Origin: Sipunculus nudus
Taxonomy: Eukaryota > Annelida > Sipuncula > Golfingiida > Sipunculidae
Assembly: GCA_026874595.1 (NCBI GenBank)
Contig: CM049322.1
Span: 29,079,340 to 29,143,339, forward strand
Reading direction: 5' to 3'
DNA: 64,000 nt
Positions 34,690 through 45,618 of the stretch are shown piece after piece. Numbering within the stretch: the first letter of the stretch is position 1; every line of letters begins with the position of its first letter. Below the pieces are notes generated by a model. It had not been told where the DNA came from and did not search any database. It saw nothing but the letters and a program-made list of their open reading frames with translations. A program made the translations under genes and the position numbers.

Positions 34690-35440
34690 CATTATCTTAT
34701 GTGTAACTCATTTAATCCAAAGACCATTTTATCCCGAACACATTCAATCCAAAGACCTATTTATCTGTAACACATTCAGTTTGAAGACCCTATTATCCGT
34801 AACTCATTCAATCAAAGACCTGTTTAACTGTAACTTAATAAAACTGAAGAACTGTTTATCGGTAACTCATTCAAACTGAAGAACTTTTTTCAGTAACTCA
34901 TTCAATCCTAAGACCTGTTTATCCGTATCTCATTCAATCTAAATACGTGTTTATCAGTTACTCATTCAATCTAAAGCCCTGTTTATCTCTCATTCATTCA
35001 ATCCGAAAACCTGTTTATCTGTTACACAGTCAAGCTGAAGAGATGATACCCGTATCTCATTAAATTCGAAAACCTCGTTATCTGTCATTCAATCCCAAAA
35101 CTTGTTTATCTCTAACCTAAATCATTCATTCCAAAACCTTATCTGGAACTCATTCAATCCAAAAATCTTGTTGATCCGTAACTCATTAAATCCCAAAACT
35201 TGTTGATCCGTAACTCATTAAATCCCAAAACGTGTTGATCCGTAACTCATTCAATCTCAAAACATATTTATCCGTAACTCATTCAATACCAATAATTGTT
35301 TATCCGTAACTCAATCAATCCGGAAACTTGTTTATCCGTAACTTATTCAATCCCAAAACTTGTTTATCCGTAACTCAATCAATCTGGAAACTTGTTTATC
35401 CGTAACTCATTTAATCTCAAGATCCGTTTACCCGTAAACA
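34690..35440. repeat. 31-32-bp satellite array (about 23 units)
   Basis: Unit AACTCATTCAATCCAAAACT plus TGTTTATCCGT. Best conserved at 35150-35420 and diverged at the left end. Confidence 0.85.
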
Positions 35441-36851
35441 AGATAGAAATCTTGACATAAGCTCGTTCAACCGAGATCTACTTTGTAACTGGAACTAAGT
35501 GATACATGTGTTTAAATAAGTGAAAATGTCCTCATATTTTTTTAATAAGTGGAATCACAGAATTACCGTAGGCATCGTTCCCTTCCCTTATGATTTTTTT
35601 CGCCCACCATAATACCTGCCACTGTGAGCTTTCATTTCATATTTTCTTCAATTTATTTTGGTCTGATGTAAAAAATTAGTGTATATTAAAATCTCGTTTA
35701 ACCGAACAAATACCTACTTATGGAGATATTCGAATAAACAAGGCGCTAGTGTACTGTAATCGCCTCGTTCTGAGGATGACAAAGTGAAGTTTGTCTACAA
35801 TGAGGAAGGATTTAAAGGTAAACAAGCGCCTAGTGTAGAGAATAAAGAGAAACCTGTTTAACAAGACACTGGGAATCCGTTCATGAAAATTAATCACACA
35901 AGGGTATGTATGTCTGACTCGACCTCAGCATTTTCTCTCTTTGAAAGCAAAGAAAGGCATTCATAAAAAAATACAGAATGCTACCACAAGGCCTACTCTT
36001 TTTGTAAGACAACCTGAGAGACAGTACGGCGTGTACCGGTTGTATGAGAGTATACGTTATTAGGTTTATCAAATGGCTATCGAGACGGGTAACAGTTTCG
36101 TCTCACGCCATAACAAGAGAAACCTCCATACAGCGACTTCGTTATTCTCCCGAACAGACATGACTGGTGTTTATGTATTGGGTCAATGATATACTCTGTA
36201 CTAGCTAGGTCAAATATATATCATTGTAAACAGTACATGGAGAGATGTACATATTTAATGTTGTCGTGAAAAAAAATGAAAGTGATGCCTTTAAAACTAC
36301 GGATAACGTTGGAAAAAAAAAAAAAAAACCGTAAATGTACGTCCGTAATTGTATATATAACTAAGTATTTTCTTCCACAAGCAGAAGCAAGAGAAATAGG
36401 TCACTGGATGAAAAGTGACACAGAGTGAGGTTCGTCACTTTCCTGCCTTTCTGCCTTCCAGACTTATAAATACACAATATTCTGTGATTCAAGTATTAAT
36501 GTGATGGTGCTACACAGAATTCCTGTCTGTGTATATTAGTGAATATTATTAAACTTGTTTGTAGTGTTGTTTTGGGCTGCATCAAGAAGAATATGAAATA
36601 AACACAAAACACGTCGTTACCACTGCATCACCATGGTAACGTTATTGAAACAGACATGTCTCCTTCCCAATTACCCATCATCTCTCCTCTCACCGGTTTG
36701 TCGAACATTTCCCTGTCGTATATACGAATACAAATGGAGTGCTGTACGTAGCCAATCTCATTTTGTTCACGACTCAAAATTTGTGCACACGTGTTATATA
36801 TTACTGTTGCCTACTGCTTACAAACATATTTAAATCATTGTACAACTCCGG

Positions 36852-36900
<49 letters not shown>

Positions 36901-38321
36901 AACACGCGCACAAACGCACAACAGGTTAACCCGGCTATATCATTAATTATATATGTGTATATATGTACATAACTATATATGAATCGGCTCATCAATATCA
37001 GTCGAGATTAGCGTGTACATAGCATATCGTCTCTCACAGGGACGCGCGCTCAAGCATCAAGAAAAATAGACTTACCTGTTTAGAGCTGGGTGGTAGATTA
37101 TCCAGTAACACGGACTATTTTGGCAATGAAACCAGCGGTACCTGCGAGCCGTAATAAGCATGTACCCTGAATGTTTTTACCGGACGCGCCCACTCGCCCG
37201 CCGAGCCCTCACTGTTTGAGCGGCCGCCGTGAGAAGTGCCAGCGACCATGTAATCTGCACACAGCAGTGAGCGTTTTGTTGGTCACGCTCCGGTGAACAC
37301 ACAGTTATACCCGTCTTATACTGGGACAAACCCCGGCCCCTTGACCTGGAGGGGAAAGTCGAGGGGTTTGTTAAGAAAGGTGTGCACAACACGACGGTGG
37401 TACGGGAAATTCATCCGTGTTTGTTAATAGGCTAGTCGCCTTTTGTAGCAGATCTCTATGGCAAACACACAAACGTGAGCATGAAATCTTAAAGAGAAAG
37501 TTACAGCAAAGACAGATGTGAACAAGTGCTTTTTCGTTTTTTTTTTTGTTTTTTTTTGGTGAGGGTACCACTTCATTTATGAATTTACACACTGTGTTGT
37601 TCATTTTTTGAAGTTGTGACTCCAGTTCAAACTTTTTACTGGTCCTCTCGTGGCGTCATCAAATTCCAGGAAGTAATTTCATGAAGCAAACACGAACAGA
37701 ACCGCACCATGGACTGTGTCGTCAGGTGCTGCATCGTCAGTGTGATACACTCATACCCATGTTGCAACCACCGTTGTATTAACGTGCAGTATTGTGGTGA
37801 TTATTACATCAGGGGTTCCCAATGTGTTGTTTCTCACGACCACCACGGTAGTAACGTGCACTGTTGTTATAATTATTACATCAGAAGGATTGTCCTTGAA
37901 ATCCATGTTGTAATCATTTTATTATGTTAGGGGTCAAAATTGAAAAGACTAATTGAAAGCTATGTATATATATAATAATAATATAAAAATCAAACATTTG
38001 AAGTCACTCGGTGACCACTTGGCATATATGTCTTGAAATCAAGACTGAAAGACTTAAATGTGAAAGATAACTACTCATCATACATTCATATATTATAAAT
38101 ATATGTTTATTTTAAAGGTGCACCTTATATTTATATGTGATAATAAGGTCCTCATTATGGTTGTCGTTTGACCGATCAACCACTTACTTAATATTTAAGC
38201 CAATAACCCGCATTAAACCTTATAGCCCGCATTAAGTTAAGCAGAGGCTGCCATGACGTGGAAGTACGCGGAAAAATACAAATATACCTAACAAAATTAT
38301 CTAAGGAACATTTTAAGAAAC

Positions 38322-38324
<3 letters not shown>
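35441..38324. other. Noncoding stretch with a GC-richer patch
   Basis: 37170-37400 is richer in CG dinucleotides than its surroundings, with a minus-strand donor-like CAG|gtaagtct at 37076/37075. Poly-A (36312-36328) and poly-T (37538-37557) runs may mark retroposed tails. Confidence 0.35.
36854..36895. repeat. (TA)n microsatellite
   Basis: About 21 dinucleotides; creates false open frames on both strands. Confidence 0.95.

Positions 38325-38388
<64 letters not shown>
38325..38388. repeat. (TA)n microsatellite, left of hairpin
   Basis: About 32 dinucleotides ending five bases before the hairpin at 38394. Confidence 0.95.
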
Positions 38389-38391
<3 letters not shown>

Positions 38392-38393
38392 AT

Positions 38394-38495
38394 GTATCGT
38401 ATACAGTTTTACTTCATGAAGAGTGAGCCGGCTGGCCAGTTGTACTCACGAAACCGATCTGTGGTACATGAAGTAAAACTAACTGTAGACGATAC
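38394..38495. repeat. Long hairpin sequence between two (TA)n tracts
   Basis: Left arm 38394-38419 (GTATCGTATACAG then TTTTACTTCATG) pairs with right arm 38467-38495, whose reverse complement is GTATCGTCTACAG, TTAG, TTTTACTTCATG. The loop of about 47 nt contains a second small GTGAG...CTCAC pair. (TA)n tracts lie immediately left and about 70 bp right. Confidence 0.6.
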
Positions 38496-38561
38496 ATTAT
38501 GCTCCCCTGCATAGTAGAGCTCTTTCACTGTGATGTATTGGACTTCTATGTGTATTATTTG

Positions 38562-38563
<2 letters not shown>

Positions 38564-38605
<42 letters not shown>
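38564..38605. repeat. (TA)n microsatellite, right of hairpin
   Basis: About 21 dinucleotides, 68 bp after the hairpin. Confidence 0.95.
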
Positions 38606-38608
<3 letters not shown>

Positions 38609-38841
38609 AATTGCTCTTTCACTTACAGTGTGCATTTTTTTGCACAGCGTGTTCTACACATTAACATAAAACAGACATATATAACAACCATATAACGACC
38701 CGCCGATAGCGTGCAAACACCAATTAATGAAAACTTAATTTGATAGCTGATGACGGGACTTTTTTATGCAATAAAAGATTTTCTTTTCACGGCCGCTGTA
38801 CCACGGCGCCATCTGTCAGCCGTTCACGCAATAAAGCCCTA

Positions 38842-39239
38842 AGCTGTGTTTCCATTCATCCGTAAATCTCGTACGTCTCGTACGCAAAAAATCGGATCCC
38901 TCTTTTTAAGATGAACTGTTTCTATATGTACGTTTTAAAGTGCTCCGCAAACGTATCCGCAAAAACGGACAGCATCGAAACGGATCGGTGAGCGATTCAT
39001 CCGTTTTACGGATGTAAAAAATGCCTACATTTCCCAACAGTGCCCCGGCGCCGGGTGAGATGAGACATATTGACCTTCTTCCTGCCTGTCACCCTTGCAG
39101 TTTCAAAAGAGGCACGTGAAAGGGTATCCGCAAGAAAAACGTACGTACTTATGGAAACAGTTTTTGCGGACTGCGCGCTATGGAACGTACGTACGTCTTT
39201 TGCGGATACGTTTTTTTGCGGGTACATGGAAACACAGCT
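38842..39239. mobile_element. 0.4-kb MITE with AGCTGTGTTTCC ends
   Basis: The left end AGCTGTGTTTCCATTCATCC and the right end (reverse complement AGCTGTGTTTCCATGTACCC) are inverted repeats, each next to TA (38840-38841, 39240-39241). TA duplication suggests Tc1/mariner-like insertion, although a TAA/TTA reading would suggest Harbinger. The interior repeats TTTTGCGGA and CGTACGT words; the two frames of 85-93 codons across it are not genes. Confidence 0.55.
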
Positions 39240-40178
39240 TAAACGTAAGATCTGCCCACCGCGAATTCTACTAAAAGCAAATAGCACAACAAGAAATATA
39301 GCGTTAAAAACGACTGTCCTTCGGTGACGAGTCCCCGGAATAAAGAGAAGTAAACATTTATTAATTTAACGAGAAAGTGCATCTATGTGATAACTGTTAA
39401 TATCGTCTCTTCACGTGTGTCTTCTAATATCTGAAAATTAAAAAAAAATATTTAAATATCAGCCTAGACCCATTTTATTATTCGAGCATAGCCAAGTAAC
39501 ACTTTCCCTTTTGATGATGCACGGAAGTTGGTAAAAGTTAAAAGTCTATCTTAATTTGTTTATAAGTTCATGCGTTACAATAAAAGGACAAGTGTCAAAA
39601 TAAAGATAACATGAACACTTCTTATTTGAAACTTCGAAGCTAACAAACCTTGATACAAATCCAAAAGGTAATTTTATATGAGTATAACTCACATTGAGAC
39701 GATTATAGGGCCCCCTACAGGCGTCAAGATATTTAACTCAACTAATGCATGTTGACCTTTGTGAGATAAAAACACACCATCATGTTAACAATTCACCATC
39801 ATATCATTATTTGTCAATAAGTTATACAATCTCTTAATAAAATTCATTACACTCAAATTGTTGGTAAAATTATAAATATGACAGTCCTTGGTAACGGCTG
39901 CTGAGTTTCATATAAAAGTTTGTATAACACTAGTAATTAAGCGTACTGGTAGATCGTAGTAATATGAAATGATAACACAATTATGTCACGTTTAGCCGAA
40001 TACGAAATGTGATTAAATAAAATACATAACGGTTTGTAACTGGTACGTCACTTGTAATCATTAGACTGTGTGACTAAATGGTTTCATTAAGATAAGCTGA
40101 TAACATGGCGCTAAACATCACTGCAGTATCCCCTGGTGTGTGTGAACCTATTTTTGGTAAGGATAGGTGTGTGTTTGG

Positions 40179-40407
40179 TATATAATCGGGATACACGTAC
40201 TAGCTTTGTACTTATACCTTCTAAATGAAATAATAACAAGGAAGTGTTTGGGTAAGTATATGTATTGTAGACCTGGCTAATCGCCATATTACTCCTATAA
40301 ACAGTAAAAGCAGCCTTTTCGCATTATATAGAGTTACCCAGACCCACATACTGCAGTGTATGAAAGAACCCTTAAATTGACGTTATATTAGAGCATCAGT
40401 ATTGCAG
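40179..40407 (+). promoter_or_regulatory. Candidate promoter and noncoding exon of the first two-CTLD receptor gene
   Basis: TATATAAT at 40179-40186 is followed about 65 bp later by a donor (TTTGG|gtaagta, exon end 40251). The next acceptor is attgcag at 40401-40407, so the ATG exon would begin at 40408. This gives a short untranslated exon of about 40 nt and an intron of 156 nt. No transcript evidence is available here. Confidence 0.35.
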
Positions 40408-40442
40408 ATGACACGTATTCAATTAACTGAGTGATATCTACG

Positions 40443-42595
40443 ATGTTACAGGAGAGTCCATTACATGTACTGATGTGTCTGTTGTTTATGACCAGACTAT
40501 ATGTCGCCGGAGGAGAAACCTGTGATAACAAACATATACCCTTAGGAAGAGGTAGGTAACCTGACTGCTTTAAAAAACGTATACAGGAATACCCAGGTCT
40601 AAGGGGTGTTCTCTCATACAGTATCTTTCATATATCGTTTCATGCACACAGGGGCCATAAAGTTTCAAATTATCCGTCTCATACTTGTCGATGAAAAATG
40701 AAAACAAATTACTCTACTAAAATACAAGTGCACCATGGGTCATGACGCTCAGCTGATGAATATATTCAGGGATACCATGACCTTATATTAAATAAGAACA
40801 TTACACCTGTAATAATAGAAACTGAAATTCTAATTACAAGGCAGCATATCATTCGAAATAGAAATTACGTTGTAAAGTTTTTGTTTTTCTTGAAATTGTG
40901 TACGGTGACAGAGACAGGTTTGAATGTGTCACAAATTCTAAAAATAATTCTTTTAATAAACCAAATATATAGGCACTTGGTTCAGAATGTGATATAACTA
41001 AGTGTCGCTATAGAAAATTACATGAGGAAGGAAAAGTAGCTTGCGCCACCAGTTAAATGCAGCTTATACATTAATAAAAAAATCTACAGTCATATAACAG
41101 CCTTAGGATGTCTCTGTAGCCTGCGCTGCATCTCGCTTATAAACGAAAACTGGACCAGTTCCACAACTGTGGGTTATTTGAATGACGTGGTACTCTGTAA
41201 AGGGCATGATGGCTGGATATGTACATGAATTAGATCGGGAATAGAAATATGTCCAGGAAATGTAAACAAGGATACGGAGTATACGGAGAAAAAAATCCGT
41301 GCTGACTATATTGCTTGTAAAATATAGGACGACATAACATAATTTAGGGTTTACAGGGAATGTTCATTATTACATAAATGTCTCGGGGAGAAATTAACCT
41401 TTATATATATTGTAGGTGGGTTAATCCCTGCCATGACATGGGCGGAAGCACGTAACACATGCGTCCAGTGTGGATCTACGTGTGACCTACCTGTTATAAG
41501 GAACAAAATGGAGTACGATAAAATTACAAATCTCATGAAAAATTACAACATGACAAGAGCGTGGCTGAGAATTCACAGCAAGGTGTCAAAATATTTCCGG
41601 TGGATCAGTGACAATCAGTTTGGTGAGGAAACATTACTGCGCACACTCGTAAATATTGCTTTTCTTTAACCCCATAACGCTATTACCATGTTAATTATAT
41701 AAACGTGGCATCCACTCCTTCTGAATTTGCTGTTTCATTGTTTGCAATGGTCGCTTTTGCTGTATATGACCCACAAGGTGCCAGCATAGGGCGATTTTTT
41801 GCCAAGTTTCTTTTGATATAATTCTCACTCTCATTAGTCCGACCATTCTTCGACCTTTTTTAGCTTCCTGACAACCATACACCACAAAGGCGGCTATTGC
41901 TCGAGTTAATGAATAGAATTAATGAAGACTGCAAACCTGCATGTTGACAAGTGTAAAGTTATCCGTGATTGATCATTCTTTACGTAGTACACAGGATTGC
42001 ATGTACATAGCTTGCTGGATCTAATAAATGCGTTAATTTGAACGCTTGGTACACATAACCTGATAAAGGAGTTTAATATGTAGAATATTTTATTTTCGGG
42101 GTAAATAGCAACGAATGTTTTTTTTTTTTATTATAACTATCACATGGTTGATATGCAGAGGTGAACCACCCATCTGGACATGGAGACTGTGGGTTTCTGA
42201 ATGTGACGGCGAAAGAAATACAAGCTGGCCCCTGTGACAGTGGAAAAAACCCGCTGTGTCAGGTTAAAGGTATCACTTTAACTAGTGTATTCTGGCTAAT
42301 CATGTAAAGAGGGAATCCACCTTGCACCAAAATCTAAAACCGATTCTGCTCCTTTATTAAAATGAAAAATATAGGGTTCACATGTTGGGGGATCTCGGTT
42401 TACATTTCATAGAAATATCACTACCTCCTATATTTATGGAAAATATCTCTATCAAATATATAACTTATAACCAAGTAATTTTTCTTTCGAGTTAAATAGT
42501 TATCATATTTTGAATGCCAAATCATTAATTAATCAATCAACCTAAGGAGCTAAACATGCAGTCTTCCATGACCGGAATATATAAGTTTAACATTT

Positions 42596-42652
<57 letters not shown>

Positions 42653-43235
42653 TTAGACTGCGTGTCCTGTGGACGTACCGCCTGGCCGCATAGGTGCTTT
42701 AGAATGGACTCTAAATGTTACACTTGGAGGGAGATATCCTTTAACTTCGAGAAAGCCGGGGGTTTGTGCTGGAAGAGTGGGCAAGAACTTGCGGTCTTAA
42801 ACTCTACCCATGTGACGTCATTATCCAGGGAACTTGCTCGACGACGTCTGACGTCATTTTGGATTGGTCTAGCACGAGCGCGATGGACGTTCGATAATCA
42901 CACAAACAGTACAGGTTTGTAAACAAACACTTTAAGTATTGTCATCGAGTTTTAAGTACATTGTAATTGTCACGTATATAAAAACAAACAAAAGTAATAA
43001 ATCATTCAGAAATATTACGGTTTCGTAGATTTGATTCAAGAGAGCTGGAGATAGAACTTTACTCTTCATGAAGCGGGCATCAATATTTGTAATTAATTAT
43101 AAAAAATTAAGTATCAATCTCTTAGATATTGCCGGTTTCCTGTTTTAATTTAAGAAAATTAAGAAAAAAAGCTATTGTCATCTGAGTTGCTGCTGTGTAT
43201 AATAAAAATTATAAAAATACCGGCACCTTTACAAT

Positions 43236-43321
<86 letters not shown>

Positions 43322-45381
43322 TGTTTGAGACAGGTTTTATCATGACACTCTGGAGCAAGGGCCAGCCTGAACCAGGGAAACCCTGTGCAGTGTTTGAAAT
43401 TAATGATGAGGAACATTTCGTGTTGAAGTCAGAAAACTGCTCTGCAAATGTCCCAGCGAGCTGCACGCCGACCGGTACTGATTTTTCGTCTTAAGCCAGT
43501 AGTATATCATATGACAATGACAACATTTTTTTTGTTTCACTGGACATGTAATATCGACGTCACAGATATCTATAACATACTGAGATTTGATAATATAATA
43601 TCTATAACGCCTTACCAGTTTTCTGTGTGGGTTCCCTAGTATTACTCAGATAAAATCAAGGTCTGATAATTCACTTGAACATGAGTCCTTTAAAGTTTAG
43701 GCCAAGGGCAGAAAATCGCTCCTAGAATCCGAACCTCCGGTACGGAACATTTCGCTACCCGCAATTCTGTGTCCAACAAGCTTGTTAGCAGGTTCCGCTG
43801 TTATTAATATTTTAATTTAACTTACCAAAGTCATCCCATAGTGATTCTGGTATCAAATATGTAAGGTTTGTTATAATTTTGAGCACATCCCAACCTAGGA
43901 AGGCTATTCCAACTGTGGTAGGGAGAGGTGTAATTATTCTGAATTAGTATTCCCTATACTTAACAACCTCAATAGTTTATTCGCCTTCCCTATAACAAAA
44001 CACATAATAAAGCTTTGATAGACCGCTTTGTCAGTATACCTCTGGCTTTTTGTCTGGTCCGGCATAAAATAATCTACCGAGACGTCAAAGTGAGGGGCCA
44101 TGTAAAATAGTAACTCAGTCATGTTTTCACGATAGGCTGGTATGATAAATGTTTGTCAAAGACGTTACAAAGACTTATCTTCACGTGTAATTTAGCCATT
44201 CTAAATGTTTAGTTTGTGTATGATAATTTTTGTGATAGTATAGTCTTAACTCACTTTAGAAACGATTATAGGACCTTAATTTGACTTTAAAAAGACAAAG
44301 CTATGCCCATATTGATTGTCTCTGTTCCTAATAATAGACACATACATTTGTGTTATTTATATTTTATGAAAAGGAGACTTCTGCTCGAGAGACTGCTTCT
44401 GCTCAAACAAATGGTTAACTACATCCATGTCGAGCCCCATAAAGTCCTCATCATCCGCAGAACCAATCGTCAGTAGAGAAACGTCAGTATTAAACAAATC
44501 AACAACGGACTATTTCAACGGTCATGGTTTCATGCAACCTCCAAAAGGTAGAAAAATACGTGTTCAAACCACATTAATGGTTACGACTAAATGTTTTGAT
44601 CGTTTGAGTGTCTTTCATACACCAAATAGTGTGTTTCCCCCTGACTCATTGTTTTTATACCAGGTCTTATTTATACAAGTATTGGACTGGACCAAAACGA
44701 GGTGATACATGTGCATGTGTCATGATGTGTGGCTTGTTGAGCAGTGATTCATATACACAACTGTCATATTATGTTATAGCTACATCTTATTTGTTTCAGA
44801 TTCACTCATGCTCGCTCTTTTGGTCGGAGTCATCGCTGCTCTCTTTCTTCTCTCAGTCTCCGTGACGTGCTTCTTGCTTTTCAAATACAAATGGTCAGTA
44901 GTCACTCGTCATCACTTTGTGTTTCAGCATTAATAAGTTACACTTCATTATCAGTCTGTAATTTTAAAAGTTAATACTGACATTACCTATTACCTTTAAC
45001 TGTAAATATGATACGGAACTCGTACAAGCAACATATCTGCATTCCAGTAATCGGGCTGGGGGTTTGGATGATCCCGGGATAGACCTGTCTCTCCCTGTGC
45101 GTGCCACGGATGTCAGCGGTTCTTCGTCATGTTCGTTTTCCGGGGACAGCATGGCCTCGGCCCGGTATGAAGAGATCCCGGCGTACGCGGAGGGAGACGG
45201 ACGGTTAATGTATGAAAATGCTGGAGAAACAGCGGGCTTCCCGGGACCGTGTCCTTTCTGTGCGTCCGTCTCCGGTAAACCGTGTCCATATCACGACGAC
45301 GGTGAGCAGAGAGAGCGGCGGATCAAAGTCATGTTCAAGCCCTCCGGATCCAGACTCAACACTCAAAATCTTAAAAACTAG
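40443..45381 (+). CDS. Type I membrane receptor with two C-type lectin domains and a tyrosine-motif tail
   Basis: Exons: 40443-40551, 41416-41622, 42159-42269, 42657-42914, 43334-43474, 44374-44547, 44800-44893, 45048-45381. The sum is 1428 nt, or 475 residues plus TAG, all GT-AG, with phase-1 introns except the last (phase 2). Residues 1-24 are a signal peptide. CTLD1 spans about 27-142 (MTWAEARNTC, RAWLRIHSKV, FRWISDNQF). CTLD2 spans about 144-272 (CYTWREISFNFEKAGGLCW, FWIGLARARWTF, GKPCAVF). A Cys/Ser-rich stalk covers 276-333, a membrane helix 336-360, and the tail 361-475. The sugar/calcium motifs EPN/QPD and WND are absent (QPE sits in CTLD2), so calcium-dependent sugar binding is doubtful. 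The start is the first ATG that gives a hydrophobic leader. The role is probably surface recognition with intracellular signalling (inferred). A similarly built gene lies 5 kb downstream on the same strand. Confidence 0.85.
41416..42269 (+). other. CTLD1 of the first lectin receptor, split by one phase-1 intron
   Basis: The two exons give the alpha-helical half (W-A-E-A-R-N-T-C ... LPVIRNKMEY ... RAWLRIHSKV) and the half with the closing cysteines (HGDCGFLNV ... PCDSGKNPLC). Family knowledge: the WIGL and WND cores and paired Cys define CTLDs. Here WIGL is replaced by WLRI and no WND is visible. N-x-T sequons occur at NMT and NVT. Confidence 0.8.
42599..42647. repeat. (TA)n microsatellite at a 3' splice site
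   Basis: Ends 9 bases before the acceptor at 42656 of the exon opening CTLD2 in the first lectin receptor. Confidence 0.95.
42657..43474 (+). other. CTLD2 of the first lectin receptor, with microsatellites at both 3' splice sites
   Basis: The first exon holds CYTWREISFNFEKAGGLCW, LAVLNS and FWIGLARARWTFDNH, the best WIGL-like core in this gene. The second exon has LWSKGQPEPGKPCAVF and closing Cys in ENCSANVPASC. QPE occupies the place of QPD and no WND follows. The first exon is preceded directly by a (TA)n tract (42599-42647); the second by (CT)n(AT)n (43236-43319). Confidence 0.8.
43236..43319. repeat. (CT)n(AT)n compound microsatellite at a 3' splice site
   Basis: About 22 CT then 20 AT units, ending 14 bases before the acceptor at 43333 of the second CTLD2 exon. 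Confidence 0.95.
44374..44893 (+). other. Stalk and transmembrane exons of the first lectin receptor
   Basis: The stalk exon begins GDFCSRDCFCSNKW (four Cys-spaced residues, possibly a small disulphide knot) and continues Ser/Thr/Pro-rich. Its acceptor (attttatgaaaag) is weak, so the exon start is less certain than the others, but phase 1 in and out is kept. The next exon encodes LMLALLVGVIAALFLLSVSV as membrane helix and ends FKYKW/C at phase 2. Confidence 0.7.
45048..45381 (+). other. Cytoplasmic tail exon with YEEI, YENA and a C-x2-C-x7-C-x2-H cluster
   Basis: This terminal exon covers residues 365-475. Tyr405 lies in YEEI and Tyr420 in YENA, 11 residues after the first motif ends. Family knowledge: phospho-YEEI is the classic Src-family SH2 ligand and pYxN the Grb2 SH2 ligand. 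Cys433, Cys436, Cys444 and His447 form a CPFC...CPYH cluster that could bind zinc. The C-terminus is basic. Function is inferred from short motifs only. Confidence 0.75.
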
Positions 45382-45510
45382 ACCACTTTATTATTATGTT
45401 TGTTCAATTGGCTATAGAATAGCAAGCAAACCAGCCCCAATATAGTAACCGTGACCGTTTATTATACCATACATGCGGGATGATATAATAAAGTTCATGT
45501 ATAATTGTTT
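45382..45510 (+). terminator. 3' UTR and polyadenylation signal of the first lectin receptor
   Basis: A canonical AATAAA lies at 45487-45492, about 106 nt after the TAG, followed by a T-rich stretch. The 3' UTR is therefore probably short and cleavage near 45505-45515. Confidence 0.55.
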
Positions 45511-45618
45511 TTCATCGAGCGAGTATAACAACACTGGTAATATATACATTCCATAAGAATGGTACGTCTAAGTGGTATTTGTCATGTTCATGATCCATGG
45601 GGCATTTGTTTATTTATT

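Noticed and set aside
31321-35440. Regular repeats considered as a CRISPR array
   Set aside because: Units are contiguous with no unique spacers and the genome is eukaryotic.
39006-39327. Overlapping 85-93-codon frames on both strands
   Set aside because: They fall in the MITE at 38842-39239 and mirror its inverted repeats.
43195-43494. 99-codon frame reading LSLSLS/IYIYIY into a lectin exon
   Set aside because: Artefact of the (CT)n(AT)n tract; only the part from 43334 is exon.
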